64,000 bases of DNA from Mucilaginibacter boryungensis (GCF_015221995.1 NZ_JADFFM010000001.1:434001-498000), one strand, 5' to 3'. Counted from the stretch's first letter, positions 17,274 through 25,648 are shown. Notes: a model not told the origin generated them from the letters alone. Program-made: numbers and translations.

Positions 17274-17360
17274 CCGTCATTCTGAGCAACAGCGAAGAAT
17301 CCCCAATTTGTTAAAGTGGCATGCAAACCTGGGATGTTTCGCTATCGCTCAACATGACGG
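17274..17360. repeat. Palindromic intergenic repeat, family C
   Basis: The arms 17274-17303 (CCGTCATTCTGAGC...) and 17331-17360 (...CGCTCAACATGACGG) are imperfect reverse complements about 30 bp long around a 27-bp spacer. Related copies occur at 33500-33529 (one arm) and 59486-59569. Confidence 0.8.
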
Positions 17361-17366
17361 AGTGGT

Positions 17367-17411
17367 TATAAACAGAGAAGGAGATGCATTGCATCTCCTT
17401 CTCTGTTTATA
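17367..17411. terminator. Bidirectional terminator between plsC and pyrH
   Basis: A perfect 21-bp inverted repeat (17367-17387 / 17391-17411) with core GAAGGAGATGC and a 3-nt tip. U-tracts are weak, but the stem lies between two convergent genes. Confidence 0.75.
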
Positions 17412-17448
17412 CAGATTAAACTAATCTTTAACCTTCAATATCTAATCT

Positions 17449-18153
17449 TTATTTCACTAACGTCCCGATTGGTTCGCCGTTGGCAATTTTCATAAAGTTT
17501 CCTTCCTTGTTCATATCAAATACAATGATAGGTAGTTTATTTTCCTGACAAAGGGTAATGGCGGTCATGTCCATTACGTTAAGACCTTTGGTAAATACTT
17601 CGTGGAAGGTGATCTCGTCATAGCGGGTAGCTGTCGGGTCTTTCTCCGGGTCGGCGGTATAAATACCATCCACACGGGTCCCTTTTAGTACTACATCGGC
17701 TTTTATTTCAATAGCACGTAGTGATGCTGCTGTATCGGTAGTAAAGTAAGGGTTACCTGTACCTGCACCGAAGATAACGATCTTACGCATCTCTAAATGG
17801 TGCATAGCACGGCGACGGATATAAGGCTCGCAGATCTGCTCCATTTTAATGGCCGACTGTAAACGCGTTTCCACACCGATAGATTCCAGCGCGTTTTGCA
17901 GCGCCATGCAGTTAATTACGGTGGCCAGCATGCCCATATAATCAGCCTGCGCACGCTCCATGCCCGATTTTTCGGCGCTCAATCCACGGAAGATATTGCC
18001 TCCGCCTACAACAACCGCAATTTCAACCCCTTTTTCGTGAACGCTTTTAATATCGTGTGCGTATTGCAAAACCTGGTTATTATCAATACCATATTGCCTT
18101 TCGCCCATTAGCGATTCGCCGCTTAATTTTAGTAGGATCCTTTTGTATTTCAT
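17449..18153 (-). CDS. pyrH: UMP kinase
   Basis: 234 residues from the ATG at 18153, where the family pattern [16 protein letters not shown] begins. Further landmarks are [10 protein letters not shown], the [12 protein letters not shown] segment and the ADPEKDP loop. This amino-acid-kinase-fold hexamer phosphorylates UMP to UDP for nucleotide and cell-wall precursor synthesis. In many bacteria pyrH follows tsf directly; here nagA and a repeat lie between them, and the usual downstream partner frr is absent. Confidence 0.96.
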   Translation of the reverse strand: MKYKRILLKLSGESLMGERQYGIDNNQVLQYAHDIKSVHEKGVEIAVVVGGGNIFRGLSAEKSGMERAQADYMGMLATVINCMALQNALESIGVETRLQSAIKMEQICEPYIRRRAMHHLEMRKIVIFGAGTGNPYFTTDTAASLRAIEIKADVVLKGTRVDGIYTADPEKDPTATRYDEITFHEVFTKGLNVMDMTAITLCQENKLPIIVFDMNKEGNFMKIANGEPIGTLVK

Positions 18154-18201
18154 TAGGCCGGAGTTTATCAAAAATATAGAAATATAATTATTGTTAAAAT
18201 T

Positions 18202-19320
18202 TTATGTAGACATTGTTAATTCGCCCCCAAGCATTACGCCTTGCAGGTCAAAATCGCTGTTAAATATGGTCAGGTCGGCAACAAAACCGACTTCAATTTT
18301 TCCTTTATCAGCTAATTTAGCTAATTGCGCCGGGTACAAGGTTGCCATATTAACAGCTTCGGGCAGGGAAATGTTGGCTTTCTGAATTATATTTTGCACA
18401 GCTTTCAGCATGGTAAGGCACGATCCGGATAACGTCCCATCGGGCATTACAAACCTATCGCCGGTGAAATGATGCTGATAAGTGCCTTCACTGGCTTCTG
18501 CCACCGCATCGGTAATAAGGAATAGCTTATCACCCAATTCGCGCTTAGCCAGTTTAATCATGGTAAAATTTACGTGGATACCATCGGCAACTACGCTGGT
18601 ATAAGGCCTGTCCTCGAATATAGCCGGTATAATGCCGGGCTCGCGATGATGCATGGGCGGCATAGCATTATATAAATGCGTGATAGCACTTACCGGTTTA
18701 TGAATAAAGCTTTTAGCTTCGGTGTAAGTGGCATCACTATGGCCCGAGGATAAAACAATGCCCTGTCCATCCAAATAAGCCAATACTTCAGCATCTTGTA
18801 GTTCAGGCGCCAGGGTAATTATTTTTATTTCACCACCGGCCATATCAACCCAATGTTTCACTTCAGATAGGGTAGCTTTCTTTATCAGTTCGGCAGGGTG
18901 TGCGCCGCGGCGTTTGGGGTTAAGATAAGGGCCTTCCAAATGCAAACCTAAAAAGTTGCCTTTTGCCTGCGGGCGATATTCCTTTGCAGCCGCGATGCCG
19001 GCTTCCACAATATCGTTGGTATTGGTGGCAATGGTTGCCATAAAGCCAGTACAGCCCTGTGCCAGTAAGCCTTCCTCCATCCCTTTAAGGTTTGCAGCTG
19101 ATGGTTGTCCCCCGAAGAAGTATGCGCCTGTACCGTAAATTTGGAGATCGATGAAACCGGGGGCAAGGTATGCGCTATTCAGGTTAATCTTGTTAGCGTC
19201 TGCCGGGATGGCATCTGCATTAGTAACTGCCTTTATTTTACCGTTTTCAACTAAAACAGTTTTACCGGAGAGGATCTCTCCGTTGCTGATAATTTGCGCG
19301 TTATATAAGGCTGTTATCAT
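18202..19320 (-). CDS. nagA: N-acetylglucosamine-6-phosphate deacetylase
   Basis: 372 residues from the ATG at 19320. Metal and active-site elements of this amidohydrolase are visible: HLEGPYLNPKRRGAHP, SSGHSDATY, AITHLYNAMPP and the catalytic Asp in LITDAVAEAS. It converts GlcNAc-6-P to GlcN-6-P in amino-sugar and peptidoglycan recycling. A frame extending 28 codons further upstream runs into an intergenic palindrome and is not part of the gene. It lies between pyrH and tsf, an unusual position for nagA. Confidence 0.94.
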   Translation of the reverse strand: MITALYNAQIISNGEILSGKTVLVENGKIKAVTNADAIPADANKINLNSAYLAPGFIDLQIYGTGAYFFGGQPSAANLKGMEEGLLAQGCTGFMATIATNTNDIVEAGIAAAKEYRPQAKGNFLGLHLEGPYLNPKRRGAHPAELIKKATLSEVKHWVDMAGGEIKIITLAPELQDAEVLAYLDGQGIVLSSGHSDATYTEAKSFIHKPVSAITHLYNAMPPMHHREPGIIPAIFEDRPYTSVVADGIHVNFTMIKLAKRELGDKLFLITDAVAEASEGTYQHHFTGDRFVMPDGTLSGSCLTMLKAVQNIIQKANISLPEAVNMATLYPAQLAKLADKGKIEVGFVADLTIFNSDFDLQGVMLGGELTMST

Positions 19321-19337
19321 ATTATGATTTATCACAT

Positions 19338-19428
19338 CGTCATTGCGAGCGTAGCGTGGCAATCCCCGATAAGCAGAGCGGCATTGCATATTGGGGATTG
19401 CCACGTCGCTCCGCTCCTCGCAATGACG
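19338..19428. repeat. Palindromic intergenic repeat, family B
   Basis: The left arm 19338-19367 (CGTCATTGCGAGC...AATCCCC) and right arm 19393-19428 (GGGGATTGCC...CGCAATGACG) are reverse complements with a few mismatches around a spacer of about 25 bp. Related copies are at 22329-22355 and 42902-42987. Confidence 0.85.
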
Positions 19429-19445
19429 CGAGGAAACAAAAGGTC

Positions 19446-19480
19446 AAAAAAAATCCCTCCCGATACATCGGGAGGGATTT
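19446..19480 (-). terminator. Terminator of the rplM-rpsI-rpsB-tsf operon
   Basis: A 14-bp perfect stem (19451-19464 / 19467-19480, core TCCCTCCCGAT), followed on the minus strand by a run of U from 19453 down to 19446. It starts 5 bp after the tsf stop codon. Confidence 0.9.
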
Positions 19481-19485
19481 TAATA

Positions 19486-20325
19486 TTAAGCTCCTAAAGC
19501 TACTCGCTTAAAGGCGGTAACGGTAAGGCCTTTATCAACAGTGCTTAAAAACTGGGCAACTGTTTTTGAAGAATCTTTCACAAACTCCTGGTTTAACAGG
19601 GTCGAATCTTTGTAGAACTTGTTAAGTTTACCTGCGGCAATTTTCTCAACCATTTCTTCTGGTTTGCCTTCAGCGCGAATTTGCTCTTTAGCAATCTCTA
19701 ACTCGCGGTTAATAGTAGTGGCATCAACACCGTCTTTATCAACAGCAATTGGGTTCATTGCAGCAATTTGCATCGCCACATCTTTACCAGCCTCATCAGC
19801 GCCTGCAGGGGCAGCAGTTAAAGCTACTAATACACCTAAACGGTAGTTACCGTGAATATAAGCAACAACTTTTTCACCTTCAATAACTTCGTATTTAGAT
19901 ACGCCAATTTTCTCGCCAATTTTACCGGTTTGCTCAACACATGCTTCAGCAATGGTAACGCCATTAAGCGGCAATTGGTTCAAAGCCTCTAAGTTAGCAG
20001 GGTTTGCGTTAACGGCTGCATCAGCAATTGTATTAGCAAATGCAACAAAATCTGCATTTTTAGCTACGAAGTCGGTTTCGCAATTCAATTCAATTACAAC
20101 ACCACGTTTGCCATCGGCACTGGTGCGTGCTATAACAACACCTTCGTTGCTTTCGCGGTCCTGACGGCTCGCAGCAACTTTAGCGCCTTTTTTCCTTAAA
20201 TAATCAACTGCAGCTTCAAAATCACCATTGGCTTCAGTTAAAGCTTTTTTGCAATCCATCATGCCTGCTCCAGTTTGCTGGCGCAGTTTATTTACATCCG
20301 ATGCAGAAATTTGTACTGTGGACAT
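19486..20325 (-). CDS. tsf: Elongation factor Ts
   Basis: 279 residues with the N-terminal UBA-like helix bundle (VNKLRQQTGAGMMDCKKALTEANGD) and the TDFVAKN core motif that contacts EF-Tu. It exchanges GDP for GTP on EF-Tu during elongation. Last gene of the ribosomal operon, 89 bp after rpsB, with a repeat-derived hairpin in the gap and a strong terminator just downstream. Confidence 0.97.
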   Translation of the reverse strand: MSTVQISASDVNKLRQQTGAGMMDCKKALTEANGDFEAAVDYLRKKGAKVAASRQDRESNEGVVIARTSADGKRGVVIELNCETDFVAKNADFVAFANTIADAAVNANPANLEALNQLPLNGVTIAEACVEQTGKIGEKIGVSKYEVIEGEKVVAYIHGNYRLGVLVALTAAPAGADEAGKDVAMQIAAMNPIAVDKDGVDATTINRELEIAKEQIRAEGKPEEMVEKIAAGKLNKFYKDSTLLNQEFVKDSSKTVAQFLSTVDKGLTVTAFKRVALGA

Positions 20326-20352
20326 TCTTTTATTTTTTTATATTAAGTTAAA

Positions 20353-20408
20353 AGTCGCAAGTCTAAAGTCCTAAGTCACTTAAGACTTACGACTCAAGAC
20401 TTGCGACT
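20353..20408. repeat. Hairpin-forming repeat between rpsB and tsf (AAGTC/GACTT words)
   Basis: AGTCGCAAGTCT (20353-20364) is the exact reverse complement of AGACTTGCGACT (20397-20408), with further AAGTC/GACTT pairs inside. The whole gap can fold as one long stem within the operon transcript. Confidence 0.75.
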
Positions 20409-20414
20409 ATAAAA

Positions 20415-21272
20415 TTATTCTTCTGTAGCTTCAGTTGCGTCGGCAGCAGGGGCAGCGGCTTCAGCTTCAGCAGCTACGCGTTTCCTTTTACCACCTTCGG
20501 CCGGTGCAGATGCAGCAGCTTCCGGAGCATCAGCTTTAGCTTTAGCAGCTACTGCTTCTTTTTCAGCTTCGTCTTCTTTTTCGCGTTTGCGTTCGTCTAA
20601 GCCTTCCTGTATAGCCTGGATAATGATACCGGTAACCAATGAAATTGATTTAGTAGCGTCATCATTTGCAGGGATAGGGAAATCGATGTTTGATGGGTCT
20701 GAATTGGTATCCACCATTGCAAAGGTTGGGATATTCAATTTCAAAGCTTCAGATACAGCAATGTGCTCTTTCTTAACGTCGATCAGGAATAATGCAGCAG
20801 GTAAACGGTTCAGATCAGAGATACCACCTAACAGGGTTTCTAATTTGATACGCTCACGCTGGATCATCAGTCTTTCTTTTTTAGAAAGGTTGCCATAAGT
20901 ACCGTCTTTAGTCAGCTTATCAATGTTAGACATCTTTTTGATAGACTTGCGTACGGTTGCAAAGTTAGTTAACATACCACCTAACCAACGTTCGGTTACG
21001 AAAGGCATATTTACGGTTTTTGCATAATCGGCAACAATATCCTTAGCTTGTTTTTTGGTAGCTACGAATAATACCTTACGGCCTGATTTTACAATTTGTT
21101 TTATAGCTGTAGCAGCTTCTTCAACCTTTACTAAGGTTTTATTTAAATCGATAATGTGGATACCGTTACGCTCCATAAAAATGTACTGAGACATTTTTGG
21201 ATCCCATTTGCGGGTAAGGTGGCCAAAGTGTACACCTGCATCCAGTAAATCCTGATATGTTGTTCTTGCCAT
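20415..21272 (-). CDS. rpsB: 30S ribosomal protein S2
   Basis: 285 residues. The S2 core (residues 1-225) has GVHFGHLTRKWDPKM, FVATKKQAKD, RWLGGMLTNF and the PIPANDDA segment. The last 60 residues are an Ala/Glu/Lys-rich tail absent from E. coli S2 and probably disordered. It binds 16S rRNA on the head/platform side and recruits S1. It lies 21 bp after rpsI in the same leftward operon. Confidence 0.97.
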   Translation of the reverse strand: MARTTYQDLLDAGVHFGHLTRKWDPKMSQYIFMERNGIHIIDLNKTLVKVEEAATAIKQIVKSGRKVLFVATKKQAKDIVADYAKTVNMPFVTERWLGGMLTNFATVRKSIKKMSNIDKLTKDGTYGNLSKKERLMIQRERIKLETLLGGISDLNRLPAALFLIDVKKEHIAVSEALKLNIPTFAMVDTNSDPSNIDFPIPANDDATKSISLVTGIIIQAIQEGLDERKREKEDEAEKEAVAAKAKADAPEAAASAPAEGGKRKRVAAEAEAAAPAADATEATEE

Positions 21273-21293
21273 TGTTGTTGTCCTCCTAAAATA

Positions 21294-21680
21294 TTAACGT
21301 TTACTGAATTGGAATCTCTTACGTGCTTTCTTGCGTCCTGGTTTTTTACGCTCAACCATACGGTCATCGCGGGTCATGATACCTTTAGCACGCAGCGCTG
21401 GTTTCTTTTCAGCATCCAGTTCAACAATAGCTTTAGCAATAGCTAAACGAACGGCTTCTGCCTGTCCCTTTACGCCGCCACCTGCAACATTTGCTTTCAC
21501 ATCAAACTGTCCGGTTGAACCAGAAACCTCGGTTGATTGTGTTACAATGTATTGCAAAGGCAATGTAGGGAAGTAATCTTTGTAATCTTTACCGTTTACG
21601 GTAATGGCACCGCTACCTGCAGTAAGGTAAATGCGGGCAACGGCTGTTTTTCTTCTGCCTGAAGTGTTAGTTGTTGGCAT
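21294..21680 (-). CDS. rpsI: 30S ribosomal protein S9
   Basis: 128 residues with GRRKTAVARIYL, the VNGKDYKDYFP loop and the C-terminal basic KKPGRKKARKRFQFSKR tail whose last Arg-type residue reaches the P-site tRNA (here KR at the end). Length is typical. It is 24 bp downstream of rplM and co-transcribed with it, as in most bacteria. Confidence 0.97.
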   Translation of the reverse strand: MPTTNTSGRRKTAVARIYLTAGSGAITVNGKDYKDYFPTLPLQYIVTQSTEVSGSTGQFDVKANVAGGGVKGQAEAVRLAIAKAIVELDAEKKPALRAKGIMTRDDRMVERKKPGRKKARKRFQFSKR

Positions 21681-21704
21681 TTCTTTCTCTTTTTAAATTA
21701 AAAA

Positions 21705-22142
21705 TTAAATGGCTTTTGGGTTTTGTGCTGCATGCGGGTGCTCTGCGCCTGCATAAACATGCAGATTACCATACAATGCACGGCCCAAACGATTTTTAGG
21801 TAACATACCACGTACCGCTTTTTCAATTATGCGTGTTGGATGTTTTGCCATTAACTCCTTAGGAGAAATGAAACGCTGACCACCTGGGTAACCAGTGTAA
21901 GAAACATACTGCTTTTCGCTGAATTTGTTTCCGGTCAGTTTTACCTTGTCTGCATTGATAACAATAACGTTATCGCCGCAGTCTACGTTCGGGGTGAACT
22001 CTGGCTTGTGTTTTCCACGGATCATCATCGCGATCTTAGAAGACAAGCGCCCCAAAATCTCGCCTTGTGCGTCAACAACAACCCATTGTTTGTTAACGGT
22101 TTTTTTGTTGGCTGAGACAGTTTTGTAACTTAACGTATTCAC
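21705..22142 (-). CDS. rplM: 50S ribosomal protein L13
   Basis: 145 residues with WVVVDAQGEILGRLSSKIA, the GDNVIVINADKVKLTGNK core and RGMLPKNRLGRA. It is the first gene of the rplM-rpsI-rpsB-tsf operon. An exact consensus promoter lies 55-84 bp upstream and the short leader contains a GC hairpin (CCCG/CGGG), a possible site for autoregulation (inference). Confidence 0.97.
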   Translation of the reverse strand: MNTLSYKTVSANKKTVNKQWVVVDAQGEILGRLSSKIAMMIRGKHKPEFTPNVDCGDNVIVINADKVKLTGNKFSEKQYVSYTGYPGGQRFISPKELMAKHPTRIIEKAVRGMLPKNRLGRALYGNLHVYAGAEHPHAAQNPKAI

Positions 22143-22196
22143 TTGCTTTAAATTAAATTAATTGAACTTTAATAATACCCCGCTTTTTCGGGACTG

Positions 22197-22226
22197 CAAA
22201 GATACGCCTATTTGTTTAATTTACAA
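22197..22226 (-). promoter_or_regulatory. Promoter of the rplM operon
   Basis: On the minus strand TTG (22226-22224), a 19-bp spacer and TATCTTTG (22204-22197) give a textbook Bacteroidota promoter. Transcription should start near 22192, leaving a leader of about 50 nt. Confidence 0.8.
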
Positions 22227-22514
22227 GTGGGTGAATGGGAAAAAGTTAAAATTGTTGCGGGTGCGGATTGTTGTGTTGTTAAAAGGGGTGAGGAAGTTAA
22301 ATTAAAGTGTTTTTGATATTCTCACCAACGTCATTGCGAGGAACGAAGCAATCTCTAAGGAGGAGAGTAAACCATCTATTAAATACAAATGCGAGTTATC
22401 GGTGAAGTCATCCCCAAATCTGTGAAATCCCCAAAATACTCTCATTTTACAATCCCCAACCAAATCCTTATTTTGCAAAACCAATTGCTAAACTTTTTCT
22501 TATATCTATTATAT
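22227..22514. other. Non-coding gap with one half-repeat
   Basis: No open frame of interest. A single family-B arm (CGTCATTGCGAGGAACGAAG... at 22329-22355) is present without its partner. Further right, the word ATCCCCAA recurs three times between 22410 and 22460. The MaoC promoter should lie in the last 60 bp but no clear box is seen. Confidence 0.6.
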
Positions 22515-22976
22515 ATGATCACCATAAACAACTATGCCGAGTTTGAGGCGCACCTTGGCCAGGTATTGGGCACATCGCCCTGGCATATTATTACCCAGCA
22601 GCAGATCAGTCAATTTGCCGAGGCTACTATAGATCACCAGTGGATACACACCGACCCTGAACGCGCCGCTACCGAAAGCCCGTTTAAGGCCACAATTGCC
22701 CATGGCTATTTAACCGTCTCGCTGCTCCCTTACTTTTGGAACCAGATAGCTGATGTGCGTAACTTAAAAATGCAGATAAACTATAGTATAGAAAATATCA
22801 GGTTTGCACAAGCGGTTGTGGTTAACAGTAAGGTGCGGCTGATAGCCAAGCTTAATGCCATAGTAAACCTTAGGGGTATTACCAAAGCTACCATAGGGGT
22901 AATCATGGAAATTGAAGGCGAGAAAAAACCGGCCTACACTGGCGAAGTGGTGTTCCTATATCATTTTAATGACTAA
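22515..22976 (+). CDS. MaoC-like hot-dog dehydratase
   Basis: 153 residues from the ATG at 22515; upstream codons in the same frame run through repeat-derived sequence and are excluded. The hydratase-2 motif is visible as DHQWIHTDPERA followed by ATIAHGYLTVSLLP (Asp and His of the catalytic pair). Members hydrate (R)-specific enoyl-CoA thioesters. Nothing nearby fixes the acyl substrate; the threonine dehydrogenase gene follows after 87 bp with its own promoter box. Confidence 0.88.
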   Translation: MITINNYAEFEAHLGQVLGTSPWHIITQQQISQFAEATIDHQWIHTDPERAATESPFKATIAHGYLTVSLLPYFWNQIADVRNLKMQINYSIENIRFAQAVVVNSKVRLIAKLNAIVNLRGITKATIGVIMEIEGEKKPAYTGEVVFLYHFND

Positions 22977-22983
22977 CAGATTT

Positions 22984-23025
22984 CTTCCGGACTTCGGGAC
23001 TTCCCGCCTTTCCGACTTCCAGACT
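22984..23025. repeat. Intergenic word repeat, family D (GACTTCCGGACTT type)
   Basis: Tandem degenerate words CCGGACTTCGGGACTTCCCG and CTTTCCGACTTCCAGACT. A similar tract occurs at 59616-59648 next to the metK stop codon. Confidence 0.6.
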
Positions 23026-23031
23026 AATTTT

Positions 23032-23039
23032 TACCTTTG
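23032..23039 (+). promoter_or_regulatory. -7 promoter box of the threonine dehydrogenase gene
   Basis: TACCTTTG fits TAnnTTTG and lies 24 bp before the ATG. No matching -33 box is visible because a word repeat occupies that position. Confidence 0.5.
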
Positions 23040-23063
23040 TCCCATATAACCAGGTAAAACTGC

Positions 23064-24014
23064 ATGAGCGAAAAAATATTGGTAATAGGTGCTAACGGGC
23101 AAATTGGTACCGAATTGGTTACCGCCCTCAGGGCTGTTCATGGCGCGGGGCAGGTTATCGCCTCGGACATTAATAACCCGGCTTATGCTATCCGCAACAG
23201 CGGGCCTTTTGAATTTGTAAATGTGCTGGATAAAGATAACCTGCACCACATATTCCATAAGCATCAGCCTACACAGGTTTATTTGTTAGCCGCCATATTA
23301 TCGGCAGTAGGCGAGCAAAAACCGAAGATGGCCTGGGATCTGAACATGACCGGCCTTATACATGTGCTTGATTTAGCTGTAGAGTTTAATGTAGCCAAAG
23401 TTTTTTGGCCAAGCAGTATTGCCGTTTTTGGCCCGCATTCGCCACAGTATAACACCCCGCAGTATTGCGTGATGGATCCAAACACGGTTTATGGTTTCAG
23501 CAAATTAGCCGGCGAGCGCTGGTGTGAATATTATAATACCAAATATGGGCTTGATGTGCGCAGCTTACGGTATCCCGGCCTGATTGGCTGGCGGGCAAAT
23601 CCGGGCGGCGGCACTACCGATTACGCGGTACATATTTTTCATGAAGCATTGAAGCATGGCAAGTATGAGAGTTTCCTTTCGGCTGATACCGCCTTACCAA
23701 TGATGTATATGGATGATGCCATCCGTGCTACATTAACCTTAATGGACGCCCCTGCTGAAAAATTGAGTATTCGCAGTAGCTATAACCTGGCAGGGATTAG
23801 CTTTACACCAAAGGAACTGGCAGCCCTGATAAAGGATCGCATACCAAACTTTGAGATAAGCTACGCCGATAGCGACCCGCGCCAGGCTATTGCCGATAGC
23901 TGGCCTAAATCGATAGATGACAGCCAGGCCACGATAGATTGGGGCTGGAAAATTGAATATGATCTGCCCAAAATGGTGGATGATATGCTGGCGAACCTGA
24001 AGAAAATACTATAA
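23064..24014 (+). CDS. SDR-type L-threonine 3-dehydrogenase
   Basis: 316 residues of the extended short-chain dehydrogenase/epimerase fold. NAD-binding GANGQIG (9-15), the catalytic set PSSIAVFG (Ser117/118) and YGFSK (Tyr143, Lys147), and the threonine-dehydrogenase-type YPGLIGW segment are present. This group, known from Flavobacterium and archaea, oxidises L-threonine to 2-amino-3-ketobutyrate and is unrelated to the zinc-dependent Tdh of E. coli. A partner kbl lyase is not in the window. The UDP-sugar epimerase alternative is less likely given the YPG and substrate-loop pattern. Confidence 0.88.
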   Translation: MSEKILVIGANGQIGTELVTALRAVHGAGQVIASDINNPAYAIRNSGPFEFVNVLDKDNLHHIFHKHQPTQVYLLAAILSAVGEQKPKMAWDLNMTGLIHVLDLAVEFNVAKVFWPSSIAVFGPHSPQYNTPQYCVMDPNTVYGFSKLAGERWCEYYNTKYGLDVRSLRYPGLIGWRANPGGGTTDYAVHIFHEALKHGKYESFLSADTALPMMYMDDAIRATLTLMDAPAEKLSIRSSYNLAGISFTPKELAALIKDRIPNFEISYADSDPRQAIADSWPKSIDDSQATIDWGWKIEYDLPKMVDDMLANLKKIL

Positions 24015-24063
24015 GCTGAAAGCGAAAAGACCAAAGCTTAAAGCCGAATATAAACAATTATTA

Positions 24064-24105
24064 TATTTTTGCGGTTGATGGTGCCATTAACTATGGACCA
24101 TCAAC
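24064..24105. repeat. Promoter box and small inverted repeat upstream of yebC
   Basis: TATTTTTG (24064-24071) is a -7-like box. It is followed by GTTGATGGT (24074-24082) and its reverse complement ACCATCAAC (24097-24105) around CTATGG words of the same family as 39921-40000 (family E). The stem would lie at the 5' end of the yebC mRNA. Confidence 0.5.
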
Positions 24106-24120
24106 TATGAACTAAGAAAC

Positions 24121-24846
24121 ATGGGAAGAGCATTCGAATTCCGTAAAGAGAGAAAATTTAAGCGCTGGGCCAAAATGGCGGTGCAGTTTACCCGTTTGGG
24201 TAAAGAAATTGTAATGGCCGTAAAAGCCGGTGGCGGCGATGTAAATACTAACTCGCGCCTGCGTACTGCGGTGCAGAACGCCAAGGCAGTTAACATGCCT
24301 AAAGACCGTGTGGAGGCCGCCATAAAACGCGCCACCAACCGCGATGAGAAAGATTACGAAGAACTGGTATATGAAGGCTATGCGCCGCATGGCGTGGCTG
24401 TATTGGTTGAAACCGCTACTGATAACACCAACCGCACTGTAGCCAACGTACGTAGTTACTTTACTAAATATGGCGGTGCGCTGGGTAAAACCGGCTCGCT
24501 CGATTTTATTTTTACCCGCAAAGCCGTGTTTACTTTTGACCCTGGTGACCGCGACCTGGAAGAACTGGAGTTTGAATTAATAGACGCTGGTTTAGAAGAC
24601 CTGTTTGTGGAGGCCGATGAAGCAGGAAACGATATAGCCGTTATCCACACCGCTTTTGAAGATTTTGGTAAAATGCAAAAAGCCTTGGAAGAGATCGGTA
24701 TCGAAACCAAATCGGCTAAACTTGAACGTGTGCCACAATCATTCCATGAAGTTACGGAAGAGCAGGCAGTTGATATTATGAAGCTAATTGACAGGCTTGA
24801 AGAAGACGATGACGTGCAGGCGGTATATCATAATATGGCCGAGTAG
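24121..24846 (+). CDS. YebC/PmpR-family DNA-binding or translation factor
   Basis: 241 residues with the family N-terminus MGRAFEFRK...KRWAKMAV, KAGGGDVNTNSRL, and AKAVNMPKDRVEAAIKRA, followed by YEGYAPHGVAVLVE and the acidic C-terminal domain. Members were described as transcriptional regulators (PmpR) and more recently as factors relieving ribosome stalling. The Bacteroidota spelling of the first line (FEFRKERKFKRW) is typical. It stands alone and converges on the SIMPL gene across a hairpin. Confidence 0.93.
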   Translation: MGRAFEFRKERKFKRWAKMAVQFTRLGKEIVMAVKAGGGDVNTNSRLRTAVQNAKAVNMPKDRVEAAIKRATNRDEKDYEELVYEGYAPHGVAVLVETATDNTNRTVANVRSYFTKYGGALGKTGSLDFIFTRKAVFTFDPGDRDLEELEFELIDAGLEDLFVEADEAGNDIAVIHTAFEDFGKMQKALEEIGIETKSAKLERVPQSFHEVTEEQAVDIMKLIDRLEEDDDVQAVYHNMAE

Positions 24847-24865
24847 CACATATTATTAGGCATCC

Positions 24866-24895
24866 TAACGGATATCTTGCACAAGATATCCGTTA
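24866..24895. terminator. Perfect hairpin between yebC and the SIMPL gene
   Basis: A 14-bp inverted repeat (24866-24879 / 24882-24895, TAACGGATATCTTG). Its position between convergent genes suggests a bidirectional terminator, although U-tracts are poor. Confidence 0.6.
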
Positions 24896-24916
24896 CTAAA
24901 TCGGCAGATTTATTGC

Positions 24917-25648
24917 TTAGTTAGCCTCAAATTCCATCTTAATAGTTATAGAACCTGTTTTAAAACGGTTTGATGTATTGAATGCGCCACCATAGCTATA
25001 ATCCTCATTGCTGTTTTTCCCTGTGATCTGAAAAACGCCCATAGTTGCTTTCTTTAATTTACCTAATGAACTGCCGGCATTTTTAGCAATTGTTTCCGCG
25101 CGTGTTTTAGCATCGGCGCTGGCCTGGCCTAACAGTTCCATCTTTACCTGCTTTAGCTTGGTATTGTAAAACAAAGGTGCTGACGAATTGAATTCGATAC
25201 CGCTTTGAATGAGTTCAGTTGCTTCGCGCGAAATATGGTCCACCTTATCTATATTTGATGATTCTACACTAACGGTTTGCGTTAAGTTGTAACCATCAAA
25301 CTCTTGTCCAATATTTCTACCATTTCCATCTAACCGGGGAGCAAACGATTTAGTAATTACCACTGCAGAAAAAACCATTTCATTAACAGATACCCCTTTT
25401 TTAAGCAGGTAATTCCGAATGGAATTTTCATCGGTTTTTAACTCGGCATAAGCAGTTTTTAAGTCCATGGATTTGCGCGAATATGATCCGTTCCATACAA
25501 TCAAATCGCTATTGAAATCTTTTTCAGCAAGCCCGGTCACAACAATGGTTTCCATAGTTGTTGAACGATACTTATAGGCATGGGCAATAATAGCGAAAGA
25601 CACAATTGCGGCAACGCCGATGATAATTGCGGTAATTACAGGTTTCAT
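24917..25648 (-). CDS. SIMPL-domain (DUF541) envelope protein
   Basis: 243 residues: an N-terminal membrane anchor (VITAIIIGVAAIVSFAIIAHA) then a SIMPL/BP26-like domain with VTGLAEKDFNSDLIVW, the repeated ...ELKTDENSIRNYLLKKG helix and the ASADAKTRAETIAKNAG helix near residue 180. SIMPL proteins form ring-like assemblies in the periplasm; their function is poorly defined. It is exported by the N-terminal helix and stands as a single gene. Confidence 0.88.
   Translation of the reverse strand: MKPVITAIIIGVAAIVSFAIIAHAYKYRSTTMETIVVTGLAEKDFNSDLIVWNGSYSRKSMDLKTAYAELKTDENSIRNYLLKKGVSVNEMVFSAVVITKSFAPRLDGNGRNIGQEFDGYNLTQTVSVESSNIDKVDHISREATELIQSGIEFNSSAPLFYNTKLKQVKMELLGQASADAKTRAETIAKNAGSSLGKLKKATMGVFQITGKNSNEDYSYGGAFNTSNRFKTGSITIKMEFEAN

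Noticed and set aside
19321..19404. Upstream extension of nagA
   Set aside because: It translates the family-B palindrome; the family start is at 19320.
22389..22514. N-terminal extension of the MaoC gene
   Set aside because: The extra 42 codons have no family similarity and include repeated words; the hot-dog fold begins at 22515.
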